Notes: a model not told the origin generated them from the sequence alone. Positions 44,641-56,104 are shown, numbered from the stretch's first letter. The stretch: 64,000 nucleotides of DNA from Neelides folsomi (GCA_034687125.1 JAQGBZ010000086.1:143604-207603), one strand, 5' to 3'. Numbers and translations: made by a program.

Positions 44641-45219
44641 AGAAAGTTTTGAAAATTTGCTATTCACCTTTTTTGGTTTTTGCCAATCAAAAGAATCCAA
44701 AGTCAAAAGGAGCAATTTTTGATAATCCAAGTGGATTTTTATTTCCTCGTTTAAATTGAAATAAAATCACTTTTCATTCCCAACTATTTTTTAACAAGAG
44801 TCTTAATTGTTTTAATCAGAAAGGTCTGACTTGATCGACCTCGAAGTCCACGCGTCTTTCATAGCCCAATGTTGGTAATTTTACTCTAGCGGTTTGTTAG
44901 GGGGGAAGTGGAGATTAGGAGTTTTAGAACTGGAAAGGTTGAAAGAAACAAATAATATTTTTATGTCCCTTAATTCCTTCCAATTCCTTCCGAACGGAGG
45001 TTGAGAAAAATCTCAATGATGAATGGAAATGGAATTACACAATCCGGTCCCTCCATCCAAGGACCAAATAGGAAGCTCACGTGGAAAAATCCATTTAAAC
45101 AATTTTTATGCCCCTTTGGACCATTACGAGCTTCTAATAGTCCCAAAGTGAAATTCCAACACAGGTGAGCCCCAGAAATTGGCCAATGAGATTTGCCTTT
45201 ATGAATAATCTAACAGTTT
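44641..45219. other. Non-genic segment
   Basis: Mixed; G-rich 44895-44945, C/T-rich 44970-44990, C/A-rich 45050-45160. No gene. Confidence 0.45.
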
Positions 45220-45500
45220 ATACAAACTTTTAAAAACTATATAAATATGTACATATAAGTATAGGTATATTACTTATCTGAGCCCGATCCAACTAAAATA
45301 TTTTGGTATTATATTTATATAAAAAGCTTAATATCAAAATAATAACGGAGGTTTGGCAAACTTAAATATATGTACAATTACTGTTGTATAATATACTAAT
45401 ATACATATACCTCTAATATACTATACTGTTATATAATAATATTGTAGTTACCATATTTCATATATGGTACATATAAACACTATATGTTACATGTATGGTA
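45220..45500. repeat. Long alternating core
   Basis: Includes the palindrome TACCATATTTCATATATGGTA (45449-45469, 8-bp arms). GGTACATATAAACACTATATGTTACATGTATGGTATAATG forms the right side. G-rich shoulder at 45525-45600. Confidence 0.65.
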
Positions 45501-46059
45501 TAATGAATATTGAACCAATATTAGTTTGAATGAGATATGTGAATTTATGAGTTTAATAATTTGAGTATGGGTATTTGGATCAAGATTAGAAGGATTTGGA
45601 TTATATGAAGGTATTTTATTGTTGACATTAATAAGCACTTGAGGAGAGTAAAGGTGAAGAATTGAACTTGAGGAAGGCAAACAGGGTCAAATTACGAAAA
45701 TCCTTGAACAAAAATCCCCCGGTTCATGATTGAGGATCATGATTAAGATAAACCTGTGTGTGTGAAGTTATTATTATGGAGGAGCCATTGGCTTCTCCTT
45801 CTTTTTCATCTTCTGCATCTTCTTTGCCTCCTTCATTCTTCCTTCGTGGTTTTGGAGTCCTCCCGACTTGCCACGATCTTCATTCGCCTCATTACTCATC
45901 TTACATCTGATCAAAAACATTACACGCCCATTTACCATTTACACCTTCGAGTATTTGGAACGTTACAACCTTTAAAATATTTCTTGGGATGAGCAAAATT
46001 CAAAAATCCCTAAAAAGGTTAAATTCGCGGAATTTTAATTTACATTATTTAATTGTGTC
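45501..46059. other. Non-genic half-cycle
   Basis: G/T-rich to 45690, mixed to 45800, C/T-rich (45800-45900). The 78-codon frame at 45756 is Leu/Ser-rich with no motif. Confidence 0.5.
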
Positions 46060-46310
46060 ATTATACCGTATTTAGTTATTTAGTTTAGACTTGTAATTAT
46101 GTATTTAGTTATTTAGTTTAGACTTGTTATTTACTTATTTACATAGTTTAAACATGTCATTTAAGACTTTATATTGTCTTATGTACATACTTGTATATTA
46201 ATGAAGATAGATGTGATATAAATGATATATGCAATTATATAAAAGGGGAAGATTAAGAATAAGAGATATGTCTGTAGATATAATGTATTTATAAGGACTT
46301 ATAAGGAGCT
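46060..46310. repeat. Alternating core with 33-bp tandem duplication
   Basis: GTATTTAGTTATTTAGTTTAGACTTG begins both copies, at 46068-46100 and 46101-46133; a diverged third copy follows. TATATA words at 46210-46250 and a G/A-rich right shoulder. Confidence 0.85.
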
Positions 46311-46600
46311 CATAAATAAAAGGTAAATGTCGTGATGGAGGACAGGGATGAAGAAATTATCAAAACTCGATCTGATTATTTTAATAAGGTGAGGTTTTGA
46401 CTCAACGACTTGCTTGACTCGTTGACAATCCCAACCTTCTCAAACCTGAGTCTCAAATGGCCGGCTAATCTCTTTTATGAGATCATTTACTTATTTCATG
46501 GTGCTAATCTTAGGTCAAGATTCCCTTCCATTCCCAACAATATAATCCCCATTCATAATTCCCCTCTCACTTTCCACTTCAACATTGCTCAATTAAAATA
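46311..46600. other. Non-genic half-cycle
   Basis: G-rich to 46355, mixed, then C/T-rich (46505-46590). No gene. Confidence 0.45.
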
Positions 46601-47220
46601 ATTTGAGATAATTTAACACTTTATTTAAACCTACGAAAAGAAAATAAAATTAAATAAGAAAAGCATAGCAATGTTGAATTAATAGAATTAACACTGATAG
46701 GTTAAAGTTAAGACTTTCCAATTTACCATACATTTTAAATGGTTAAGTAGAGAACCGTGTAATTTTAGATAATTGTTCAAATTTATCAATCTACATAATT
46801 TAACAATTTATTAAAGAACTTGAGAAAACAAGGTGTGGCCCAAGATGTGTTGACTTTTAAGATAATTGAAATTCATTTACTTTAAACTAAAAAAATCCAT
46901 TCATTGCTCATGTTGTTAAATTGAATTAAAAATGAGAAATAGAAAGCCACTTAATGAAGATGTATCTGTAAATGAATATCAACTATAGTTTTAAATAAAG
47001 AAAGAAAAAATTAAATTGGAGGGAAAAAGGTAAATAATAGTTTCTACATGAATTCGATTCAAGAAAAATTTTTCCGGAAAATTTTTTTCTTTAATTTGGT
47101 TTAATCTTGTAATTAATCTTTATGAAAATAATCGAAGTTGTTTCAATCCAACTGTAAAGAAATGAAAATTTTGCTCCAATTGTAATATTTGAACAAAATT
47201 CAGGACTTTGGCATGTGAAT
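46601..47220. repeat. Long A/T-rich non-alternating block
   Basis: Over 600 bases dominated by TTTAA, AATTGAA and AAAATT steps, with little TATA alternation and few GC patches. No gene. Confidence 0.55.
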
Positions 47221-47609
47221 TCATTTTATTTATTCCCGCCCTCTTTCCCCAATCTCCAAATGAAGTTGGAATGAAGTTTTGAACGAACTTCAAAATGAAG
47301 GCGGAAAATGTGTCGGCAGTGTTGGGTTCATGAATTCATAAACCTCAATATTCATCATTGCCTTCGAGCTCTCCTTTAATTCCTCGAGTTTGCAACGTAA
47401 AATGGGCAAGGAAATGTTTGGGAGAATTCCGTCAAATAAACTTCTTCACTTCGAGGATGAGTCGTAAAGAATCGCCACTTTTGTCTTTTTTAGTGAATTC
47501 TTCATCCACGCGTTTGCTCCATCCGTCTCATATTTATTATGCATGCAAAGATGTCCTTTTTGTAGTGGAAAACATTTCTTACCTTGTGAAACAACTCATA
47601 ATACAAAAA
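47221..47609. other. Non-genic segment
   Basis: GC-richer, with GAAGTTGGAATGAAGTTTTGAACGAACTTC near 47264. The 85-codon frame at 47358 has no motif. Confidence 0.45.
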
Positions 47610-47750
47610 TTATAGAGTATAAAATACTATGTATCTAATACAAAAAGAAGATATTGTATATTACCTATATACGTATACTGTTACTTTTTAAACTAAATGT
47701 ACAGTATTCCGATAATATGAAATTGTATGATATTTTATGTTATATGGAGT
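47610..47750. repeat. Alternating core
   Basis: GTATAAAATACTATGTATCTAATAC; TATATTACCTATATACGTATAC; G/T-rich right edge. Confidence 0.6.
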
Positions 47751-48179
47751 TGGTGATTTTTTTGTTGAAGGGATTTGAAGTAGTTGGATGAACTTGCCAA
47801 TTTTTTCCATATGATTTAAGATGAATCCTGACGTTTTGTTCACCTGAGTGGTTTGTGTGGATTTTATGTGTATTTATATAATAAAATTATGAAGATGATA
47901 AATAAGGAGGAATAAATTGTCCGTACATTTCCCCACCATTCATCAACTGTTTGGGTAGGAGAATTCACATATGTTTTGTTCACGTTTAAATGAAGATTTG
48001 TTCAAGCAGGTTGAAAAATCTTTTTATTATGCGTCTACTTCTTTTATCAAACCGATGGGATTTATTCCAAAAGTCAAAACTTTGACTTCCTTCTAAATAA
48101 AATCAACTCATAATTTGAATTTTTGATTGAAACGATATTTGAATATTTGTTAAAGAAGGGTTTTATTGAAATATTCAGG
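47751..48179. other. Non-genic segment
   Basis: G/T-rich to 47870, mixed after; no gene. Confidence 0.4.
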
Positions 48180-48295
48180 TAAAATACAGTACTTATTATA
48201 CATACAACATTTACGTATACCAGATATTTAGTACAGTTAAGATAAAATATGAATATACAAATATACAAATATTTATGTATATAACATAGGAATAA
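48180..48295. repeat. Alternating core
   Basis: AAAATACAGTACTTATTATACATACAAC; AATATACAAATATACAAATATTTATG (ATATACAA tandem at 48252-48270). Confidence 0.6.
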
Positions 48296-48700
48296 TTGCC
48301 CTTGGGAATTTTTTGTTTTTAAACTCTGGAGGAATTGCAGGTGAGTTAATGGGGTTTTGATTATCCGATTTGTAGGAGGACGGCGGTTGCACGACGAATC
48401 CTTCAATTCGCTTCATCAACCCAAGGAACTTTCCACCTCGAAGATTTGGCCCAATGGAGGAGATTTGGAGCGATTGGAAGTTCCACAGTGATTTTGCCAC
48501 AATGCTCCTCTTGCAACTCTCACCAAAACTCAACGGAGAATGAATGGCCAAATTCCAGCCTTCAATTTCTAATTCACAATCGGAACATCTCAATTGAACT
48601 GAATAATGAAAGGAGTTTTCATACTTTCCCAACCTCTGTTTAATTATCCATCACCTTTTAATATAACTGTTTACTATTCTTAATCACATCTTAAAATCAC
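48296..48700. other. Non-genic GC-richer segment
   Basis: G-rich to 48390, mixed, C/T-rich at 48495-48540. Minus frames of 119 and 110 codons and a plus frame of 65 overlap; none is supported. Confidence 0.45.
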
Positions 48701-48930
48701 TTATTAAAAATCACTCCTTGACTACCTTTAATTTAATGAGATTAAAAGGAGGAAATTCAATCAGTTCAAAATTACATCACAAAATTATCATGACTTTTAA
48801 TTTTAAATTCCATGCTAAATAAAATTCAAAAATTAATAAACTGCGCAAATTGCAAATCCAGTACAATCTATCTATTAAATATGATAAAATAATATTTAAT
48901 AAGTTAAATAATTATTATAAAAGCATTTAG
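48701..48930. repeat. A/T-rich non-alternating block
   Basis: TTTTAATTTTAAATTCC, TAAATAAAATTCAAAAATTAATAAAC and TAATATTTAATAAGTTAAATAATTATTATAAAAG. Confidence 0.5.
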
Positions 48931-48964
48931 CACCGTTGCTAAAGTTTATATTTTAGCAACGGTG
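48931..48964. repeat. Perfect 13-bp inverted repeat (hairpin)
   Basis: CACCGTTGCTAAA (48931-48943) and TTTAGCAACGGTG (48952-48964) are exact reverse complements separated by 8 A/T-rich bases. A strong GC-containing stem in an otherwise A/T block; could be a small foldback or a structured RNA element. Confidence 0.85.
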
Positions 48965-49199
48965 AAAGATTAAATCTCGAGTTTTTGAAATTCTTTGGAA
49001 TGAATTATGAATCTGGCTGGCCATTGTTGTGTAAGTGAAGGCATGTGAAGGCATTGGGCATTGTTGTCTTTGGGAATAAATGAATTTTATTTCCTCAAGA
49101 AAGGGAAAAGAGAGAAAATCTTCACAAGGTGACAAATTGTAATGGAAAGATCTTTGAGCATTTCTTATGACCACCACATTTCCCAAAGGACAAAAAATG
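48965..49199. other. Non-genic segment
   Basis: GTGAAGGCAT is duplicated at about 49034-49055, GGGCATTGTTG follows; G/A-rich at 49095-49115. No gene. Confidence 0.45.
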
Positions 49200-49410
49200 T
49201 CAAATGTCCTTTTCATTATTGGTTGTATATTCCGAATACTCAACTCAATATATCCAACTTATTCAACCTATCCAATATATTTCATATACTCTCAGCCAAT
49301 AATAAAAGTACATTATTATATAAGACAAATACATATTTGACATATTGTGGATATGGTGTGTATGAGACTTGAATATAAGAATGTGTAGTAGTAGATATAA
49401 TGTAGATAAA
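49200..49410. repeat. Alternating core with TATCCAA/TTCAACCTATCC words
   Basis: AATATATCCAAC..CCTATCCAATATATTTC on the left; CATATTGTGGATATGGTGTGTATGAG on the right. Confidence 0.6.
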
Positions 49411-49660
49411 ATAATTGTAATGATGGGAGAGGTAAGTTAAATTACCTATAGGGAAGAGACATTGAGATAAGATCATGAGGAGTTTGAGGAGACGGCGGTT
49501 GAGGACAGTTCAGGTTCTTCATTGTTGGAATTCTGGCTGAGGAAATGAATTTGAATCTGCATGGAACTGAAGATCTTCTGATTCCTATGGTTTAAAACCT
49601 ATAGTTTGAGATGGGAACTTATCGTTAGTTAAGAAGGAGGGAGATTGTGTGTTGGACAAG
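49411..49660. other. Non-genic G-rich segment
   Basis: GTAGTAGTAG, GATGGGAGAGG, GAGGAGTTTGAGGAGACGGCGG: strongly G/A-rich shoulder to about 49505, then mixed. No gene. Confidence 0.5.
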
Positions 49661-49721
49661 GGAAGTATAAAAGCAAGTAGAAATATAAAAGCAAAGGGAA
49701 GCTTAAAAGCAAAGGGAAGGA
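49661..49721. repeat. 16-20 bp TATAAAAGCAAAGGGAAG array
   Basis: Three copies of (T/C)nTAAAAGCAA(A)GnnGAA in direct tandem. Confidence 0.85.
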
Positions 49722-50134
49722 TAGGCGATTTGGGCTGATGGGTTTTAATGTTGAGTTTGAGAAGACGACTGTGGGGAGATTGAGATTCAAATGGGAGAAA
49801 TGGACCGGATTGTTGGTTGGCCCCTAAAGCCAAGAAGTGACACAATGGTCGTAGTACTTTGTTTCCCGACTCCCTACTTCGCTGACAACCAACCTGCATT
49901 ATCTACCTACCTTGAATTCAAATTCAGACCCGGCCACATTACGAGTTCTGGCCTGTGATTTACATCTCACCTGCCGAACGTCTCGCGAAAGAATTACTAA
50001 ACTCAGGTAACAAACCTAATGCTTTATTCCTATCCTTCTTCGCATCTTTTCTATGTTTCTCCTTAAACTCCTTCTCCTTACTTCTTAAACTCTTTGCATA
50101 CAAACTCTGTTTAGACAGAAGATTCAAAGATGAG
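49722..50134. other. Non-genic half-cycle
   Basis: G-rich to 49830, then C-rich (49860-49980), then C/T-rich (50015-50105). Overlapping frames on both strands; no gene. Confidence 0.5.
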
Positions 50135-50192
50135 GATAGGGAAAATGAACATAGGGAAAATGAACATTTAAGAATACGGGGAAAATGAACAT
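50135..50192. repeat. 15-bp ATAGGGAAAATGAAC array
   Basis: Two exact tandem copies (about 50136-50165) and a third, CGGGGAAAATGAAC, at about 50177-50190. Confidence 0.85.
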
Positions 50193-50499
50193 TGTGAAGA
50201 TGAAGTTTTGGAAGCATGGATAAGATGAAGTTTGGTAGATGGTGAAGATTGTTGGTTCTAATGGGAGTGTGTGGAGGATCTTGTGGATATAAATCTGTGC
50301 CAAATGAAGGAGATGGAAGTTGAAGGAATCTTGACCATTTATTGTCTCTGTCAGTTGGGAACCATCAGACTTCTCTTATATGTCTAATTAGCCTATGAAA
50401 CATTCGATAATATCCTTAATCTTCCCAAACCACCTTTAAACGCTTGGTAATAAACGGTATGTGCGGGATTACAAGCAGGATCTTTATTTAACACCTCAC
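50193..50499. other. Non-genic segment
   Basis: AAGATGAAGTTTTGGAAG/AAGATGAAGTTTGGTAG duplication (50195-50243), G-rich to 50330, mixed after. No gene. Confidence 0.5.
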
Positions 50500-50710
50500 A
50501 ATCTTTTAAATTCTAACGAGGACAGTTTGGGAAATTTAAATTAAACCAAATCGTGGCAAACTGTAACTATGTTTAAACCAAGTTATTTAATTTATTATTT
50601 AATTATTTTTATTTATTTAAAATGGACCAAAAAGAGTTTTTAAATTAAATTAAAATTAAAATCTTAAATTCGAAATTTTGCTTCATTTTGAATTCTCTTC
50701 GTTTTATTTG
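50500..50710. repeat. A/T-rich non-alternating block
   Basis: TTATTTAATTTATTATTTAATTATTTTTATTTATTTAAAATGG; TTAAATTAAATTAAAATTAAAATC. Confidence 0.6.
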
Positions 50711-51250
50711 CAGTGTTTTCTGTTTTTTGAAGGTTTGGATGAATTTTTGACTTTTGAAGAAATAATTCAATGTTTTCATTTATCTCGCTCTCCACAAGTA
50801 TTGGTTTTGAGCTTTTGGGGATTTGAACTCTGTGAGTGATATCACTCCGCTCCAGCAATGTTCTCAAAAATGGTGAAAATTCCATCCCGGGTATGACCAA
50901 AGAAGCGATCAAATCTTCCCACCAAATTCAACCCCACATTGTTACCTTTGCCAGTCCCAGGGCGGGAACTTACGAGTCTCTCGAGCATTTCTCAGTTTCA
51001 AAACCCCGATCAAAATCCGATTTCCCCAATTCTCTCTTTCAATGTCTCAATTCGTCCGATGGCCGGATGAAAAGAATGGGATATTTATATGAATTGAATC
51101 GATGTGGAAAATTCCCAATTCCTCGACAGAGACAAAATATGGAGGGAGAAACCCCCACTGGAACTGACGCTTCCGAAAAAGACAAAAATTTCCACCGACC
51201 TTTTCTTATAGGCAAATTCCTTCTTTTTACATTCACAAACTCCATTGCCT
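50711..51250. other. Non-genic GC-richer segment
   Basis: T/G-rich to 50825, then mixed and C-rich (50915-51035). The 140-codon frame 50836-51258 contains PHIVTFASPRAG, superficially like the strand motif of class-3 lipases, but it has no GHSLG-type nucleophile motif upstream, so no gene is called. Confidence 0.45.
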
Positions 51251-51430
51251 TATTTTAGACTTTATACATATAAGAAAATATACTGATGACACTATAGGAT
51301 ATGTATTTATTATATGATATACATGGTTGTGTATATTTTGTTATATTTTGTACCATACATTTATAAAGTCTATTAAGAATAAGAAGGGATATATGGTATA
51401 TGTTTATATGTATAAATTGGTTGTTATTAA
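51251..51430. repeat. Alternating core
   Basis: TTATACATATAAGAAAATATACTG; TTGTTATATTTTGTACCATAC; GGGATATATGGTATATGTTTATATGTATAAATTGG on the right, then GTGGAAGGGAATTGAGAAGAG. Confidence 0.65.
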
Positions 51431-51689
51431 GTGGAAGGGAATTGAGAAGAGTCACGTAGGAAATCAGAACAGTCAGAGCATTCAAAAGCACAAGTCAATT
51501 TAAAATGGAATTTGTTTAAACCATGAGACTTCATTTTCTTCCTTCTAACTCCTTAAGGGTTAAAGCAGAAAATGATCCAAAGACTCACTTGAGCCATTTG
51601 GAGGAATTGTAGGACAAATTTATAAATTCTCTACGCATTCTTGTCCCTACTTTGTTCTCCTTGAGGGATCTTCCCTTTTTGATGACATC
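51431..51689. other. Non-genic segment
   Basis: G/A-rich to 51480, C/T-rich at 51530-51560, mixed. No gene. Confidence 0.45.
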
Positions 51690-52130
51690 TAATTACTAAA
51701 ACCCTCAAAACCACACTAATTAACATAATTAACAAAACAAAATGATTCAAATAAACAATTTTGAAATTATTTTAAAATTTTGACTTGAAAATTTTGACTT
51801 AAATTGAATCTCTTCCTGAATTTAAAATCCTTAAGTTAAAATCTTAAAATTAATTATTGGAAACATTGTATTTATTATCTAACATTATTTAACTTAACAA
51901 GTCATATATACTTTTAATTTACTTTTATTTAATACTTTAAGTTTATGTTTAAATTTATTAGATCATTGTGACTATCCTAGTTATATATTACGTTAAAGTC
52001 GGTTAAAGCATTGGTTTAACAGGAAGGATTTAATAAAACTGAAGTATAATAAATATCAACCAATTCCTTGATACTTTTAAGGAATGAATAATTCCTTTGC
52101 TGTCATAAAATTTATTACTCGAGTTTTGGC
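51690..52130. repeat. A/T-rich non-alternating block
   Basis: AATTAACATAATTAAC; ATTTTGACTTGAAAATTTTGACTTAAATTG (15-bp tandem at 51775-51802); TTTATTTAATACTTTAAG. Confidence 0.6.
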
Positions 52131-52349
52131 AAAAATGATAAATAAACTTGTTGCTATTTTGCCCTCAGTTTGCTTTCAACACTCCGCCCATCTCTTTTTT
52201 TCATCCTCTTATTTATGAAATTTATGAAAGTGGAGATTTAATATTCAAAAAACTCTTTAACAACTTTCCTATAAATTCCAACATTAACTTTTCCACTCAA
52301 AGATTTCATTCCCTCGCAAAAGATCGATCGATATTTCTTAAGAAAACAA
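52131..52349. other. Non-genic C/T-rich segment
   Basis: Pyrimidine-rich, with TTTATGAAATTTATGAAAG tandem near 52212. The 107-codon frame 52148-52471 follows the pyrimidine bias; no gene. Confidence 0.45.
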
Positions 52350-52650
52350 TTTTAGTTAATATTACATACCTAATATATCATATAAATATAGCTATTATAT
52401 TCCATATACACTTTATTTATCCATTTTATATCCAATATCCAACCACTTCTTTTCACATCATAAAAATATGAAATTGTTAACGAAAAAATAATAATGTTTT
52501 CTAACTATAATATTGTTTAAGTAATACTTTTATATCCTTTAATAGTATTACATTATATGTATTGTGTAGTTATACATTATGTATGCATACTTTAATATAT
52601 TTACTTTATACATGCATTTAATATGAAGTAATAAAAGTGGTAAAATTATA
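52350..52650. repeat. Long TA-rich core
   Basis: TACATACCTAATATATCATATAAATATAGC; TTATATCCAATATCCAACC; TTATATGTATTGTGTAGTTATACATTATGTATGCATAC on the right, then G/A-rich (52650-52700). Confidence 0.6.
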
Positions 52651-53020
52651 AGCAAAGGATGGTTTCAAGTATGAGGAATTAAGGAAGAGTTGAAAGGATT
52701 TAATGTCCATAATGGAACATATCGTTGGCCATTGAAGGAGTTGGAGGGCTTTCCTCATTTTTCTTTTTCTTCCCTCACCAACTCGAAGAAATCTCCTTTT
52801 GGGTTTCTTCTGAATCTTCGTTTTCATGGTGTGATTTTGACATTTGTGAGTGGGAAAGTGTTTATGAAATCTCAACTGGGCGAAAGGGCTACATAATTCT
52901 TGTAAAAGTGATATAGAAATACTCGATTTGGCACACTTTTCCACTTCTTCTCCTTCTCTTCTTCTTTTCCTTCTTTTCTCCTCCCGTCTGCTCCAACTTC
53001 TCGAGGGCTTCTCAATTCTT
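52651..53020. other. Non-genic half-cycle
   Basis: G-rich to 52750, mixed, G/T-rich at 52830-52870, then strongly C/T-rich (52940-53010). No gene. Confidence 0.5.
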
Positions 53021-53085
53021 AAAGGATTCTTATGGAAAAGGATGGAAAAGGATTCCCATGGAAAAGGATTCGTATGGAAAAGGAG
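53021..53085. repeat. 16-bp AAAGGATTCnnATGGA array
   Basis: Copies at 53021, 53047 and 53063, with a 10-bp short copy at 53037 and a partial copy at 53079. Confidence 0.9.
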
Positions 53086-53199
53086 TTGAGTAGTTTTTTA
53101 TATACAGAAAAAGGAGACTCAAACGGCCCGTTCCTCATCTTCAAAAACTCCGCCCAAAACTCCTTTCTGAGAGATAAAGAAAAATGACCAACTCATTTC
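53086..53199. other. Non-genic segment
   Basis: G/A-rich then C/T-rich; no gene. Confidence 0.4.
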
Positions 53200-53560
53200 C
53201 TTATAACTATACTTAATATAAAATATATATTATTTCTACACACCATATTACACTGTCCTTATTCTCTTATATATTTAATATGTTTAAAATAGTTCAATGT
53301 TTCTTATATAAAGATATAGCAAGGTATTGAAATCCCATTAAATACAGGAATAAGAAATGTTTCATGAATCAAACATGAAAATGTAAAGAAGGGCGGATAT
53401 AACTTCATATGCTTAGGATATTTATCAAATTGAAGATGAATGATATGACTGATATAACAAATATTGAAAAGATAAAATATATCTCATATTTGATATACAG
53501 TTATGTAGAGTACAGTAGCTATGTATTTGATCTATATGTACTGATATGATGTAAGAGATG
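53200..53560. repeat. Double alternating core
   Basis: 53205-53310 (ACTATACTTAATATAAAATATATATT) and 53440-53550 (GATATGACTGATATAAC; GTATGTAGAGTACAG-like), separated by a G/A-bearing stretch with AATGTTTCATGAATCAAACATG. Confidence 0.6.
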
Positions 53561-53986
53561 AATGTTGTTCATTTTTTGATAATAAAAAGTTGATGGATGT
53601 AAAAGTTCAGAAGCTCACATAAAGACCAGAAATTACTGAATTTTGAAACCGGGAGACGAAGGAGGTCGACGTCGGGGCAATTAATAAAAAGTGGATTTGA
53701 GGTGGAAGGTTGGAGGAAGGACGGAATTTGCTGATGACAGTCTTCAGCCTCATAATTACAGGAATCAAACCCTCGTCCCTTGTTGTCGGACATAAAATGG
53801 AATTTATTTTTTACGCTTCATCCAAAACCACCCATGGACATCAACAGCTCAATTATTCTGCAGCAATAACCCACTACTTTAACCAATTTAAAAATCCCGC
53901 TCTCATCTTCACATCTCAAATTCTTAACTATTCCCTGCCTTTAACTATAAACCCTACCAGTATACTTTAACTATAAAACATTCTTA
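53561..53986. other. Non-genic half-cycle
   Basis: G/A-rich (53640-53735), then C/A-rich (53815-53960). Frames of 86 (plus) and 74 (minus) codons overlap; no gene. Confidence 0.5.
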
Positions 53987-54115
53987 AACCATGATTGAAC
54001 CATGGTTAGAATATAAACTTGAACTATGGTTTAACATATGATTTACATGTATATTTGAACCATGATTTAACATACTCCACTTGAACTATAAAACAAGTTA
54101 AAATATAAACAATAA
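53987..54115. repeat. TTGAACCATGATT degenerate array
   Basis: ACCATGATTGAACCATGGTTAGAATATAAACTTGAACTATGG and later TTGAACCATGATTTAACATA, TTGAACTATAAAAC. Units of 13-40 bp, five or more copies. Confidence 0.75.
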
Positions 54116-55009
54116 TTTAAATCTTCCACACATTCACTAACTTTCGCAAGTTTTATATCTTCATGTAAATATGAGTTTGTGGGTTATAATATAAATCCTA
54201 TATGTTCTCTTATAAGCCCAATTTCTTTTATATTACCATAATGTTGGGTTTTAACGTTAAATAAATATAAGGTGAATGGCTGAGCTTCAATATTGACTTT
54301 AATCTTGTGAAGTTAAGGGGAGATTTGGGTAAGATTTAATAGCCGAAATGCCGTCGGTATTTTGCCCATCCTTCTCCTACCCAATTGATGTAATTTCCCT
54401 TCCTTTATGACTTACTTACTCGCGAAAAGAAGTAAAAAGGAGTAAAAGGGATAAAAAAGGGTCTCCGCCTCTCTCGGTCATAATCACTTTATTCCCTCTA
54501 ATTTGTCAGGTTGAGTGGAGGCGGTCGGAAGAGTCCTTGAGGGTAATTGGAGAGCCAAAGGTTAAAATAAGATTAGGAAGGTGAGGAGATGCAATAAATT
54601 CACCATAAGTCATTCGGGTCTTGACATGGTCCAAACCGCAGCTCCCCGCCGTGACACGTCTCCACTTCACTCACCTTCAATCTCACCCATTCCATTTATC
54701 TTCTATTTAATTCATTCTACAGATCTCTATTTCTCATCCTCATCCCTATCTCTTCCTCATCTTCTTCCTATCTCTTTCTCCTGCTCTTTCTCATCTTCTC
54801 TGTGTTTTCCTTCCTCATCCAAAATCCAATGATTTGAATGAGGGGAGAAGATCCGGCGAAGAACCGCAGGTTCCATTAAGCATTGTCGGGCCTTCATTTA
54901 ATAATTGAACATTTCGGGTTCTTGGAGTGGTTTTTCCTTATGAACGAATCTTCCTTAGGGTTTCCTCTTTACAGACATCTTGTATTATTTCTCTTAATTG
55001 TACAGCTAC
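54116..55009. other. Non-genic segment
   Basis: TA-rich at 54175-54265, G/T-rich 54295-54345, C/T-rich 54365-54405, A/G-rich 54425-54465, G-rich 54505-54595, strongly C/T-rich 54655-54825 (CTCATCCTCATCCC; TCTTCCTCATCTTCTTCC), G-rich 54835-54870. No gene: the 83-codon frame is Ser/Leu from CTC/TCT runs. Confidence 0.5.
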
Positions 55010-55225
55010 TGCATTTACTCACTTCTACATTACATGCACATGTTAAATACATTAGTTGAACCAATATATATCAATTTATGGTACATATAAGTATCTGTAC
55101 TTGTACACATTGTATACTGTATAAGTATGCTCTATAGTAAAATAGTTATATGTGTATGATGTATGTATGGTATGTACACTAAAGGTAGTATGAACATATT
55201 ACAGTACAGTGTATGGTATATGGGA
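55010..55225. repeat. Alternating core, textbook flanks
   Basis: TCTACATTACATGCACATG on the left; GTATGATGTATGTATGGTATGTACAC on the right. 54961-55040 has 20 C and 6 G; 55211-55260 has 21 G and 2 C. Confidence 0.7.
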
Positions 55226-55608
55226 GAACGGGATTGTATGGAGTTTAGCGGTGGAAATGGAAGAGTATGAGAAACAAGCGGAACTCACAATTCCCCTTTA
55301 ATTACTTTAACGTAATCGATGGAAATAATTAGTCGGGAGGGCAATTAGTTTTATTGCGGTCTCAGCAGTCCTTCAACTCCTTCATGCGTAAGGACGACTT
55401 CTGTTCTTTTCCTACAAAATTTTATAAAGTAGTCAGATGGACGATCCTGACAGCCAAATCAAACTCATCCTAACTCACGCAGTTTATATAACACACATTT
55501 CATAGCTATGGACAGACAACATGCCAAAGATCAAGATGAGGAAAACGAAGATGTAAAATACAAGAATTTGGTCAAGATGAGTTTTAAGACTTTACAATAT
55601 AGGTCTTT
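55226..55608. other. Non-genic half-cycle
   Basis: G-rich to 55285, mixed, C-rich at 55450-55505, A/G-rich at 55520-55590 with GATCAAGATGAGGAAAACGAAGATG. No gene. Confidence 0.45.
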
Positions 55609-55700
55609 CGATATATTGGATTTATTTTATATTGGATTGGATTTATTAGATTTATTATATTGAGAATATTAAGATTCATATTAAATACATTGGATTGATA
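55609..55700. repeat. TTGGATTTATT array in TA-rich tract
   Basis: ATATTGGATTTATTTTATATTGGATTGGATTTATTAGATTTATTATATTG: four copies of (T)TGGATTTATT with variable spacers. Confidence 0.75.
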
Positions 55701-56104
55701 TGACTTTGAAGTTTTGTGGTTTTGTTGTGAAGTTGATAGAAGTTGATAGATCTTGAAAGGTCATAAGAAATAAAAAAGTTTTGGTGCTGGCGGAGGAACA
55801 ACAGGTGCTGTTTGGAGCTGCCGTTGAATTGCTCATTGAACTTCCCTTGATTTATAGCTCATTTAAATAGAGATTTACGAGCAGTGAAAAGGCCGAAAAC
55901 CACAATAAAAATTACAATCAGCCAATTTTATTAGAAAATGAAGTGAAATCCACATTTGAAAAACTGGCTCAAGATGAATTGTTATTCGTAAATGTAAGGT
56001 TGTAGGAGATTCCTTCTGGAATTCACTAATTATCTAAAAACCTCTTGAGCCCATGCTGAGTGAATTGGTCAAGAAGAATATAAGAACCATATAAGAAAGA
56101 ATAT
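55701..56104. other. Non-genic segment
   Basis: GAAGTTGATA tandem (55730-55752); G-rich 55780-55825; A-rich after. No gene. Confidence 0.45.

Noticed and set aside
50836-51258. 140-codon frame with PHIVTFASPRAG, resembling a strand of class-3 lipases
   Set aside because: The GHSLG-type nucleophile motif expected upstream is missing, no catalytic Asp/His context is visible, and it starts inside a T/G-rich tract. Chance similarity is more likely.
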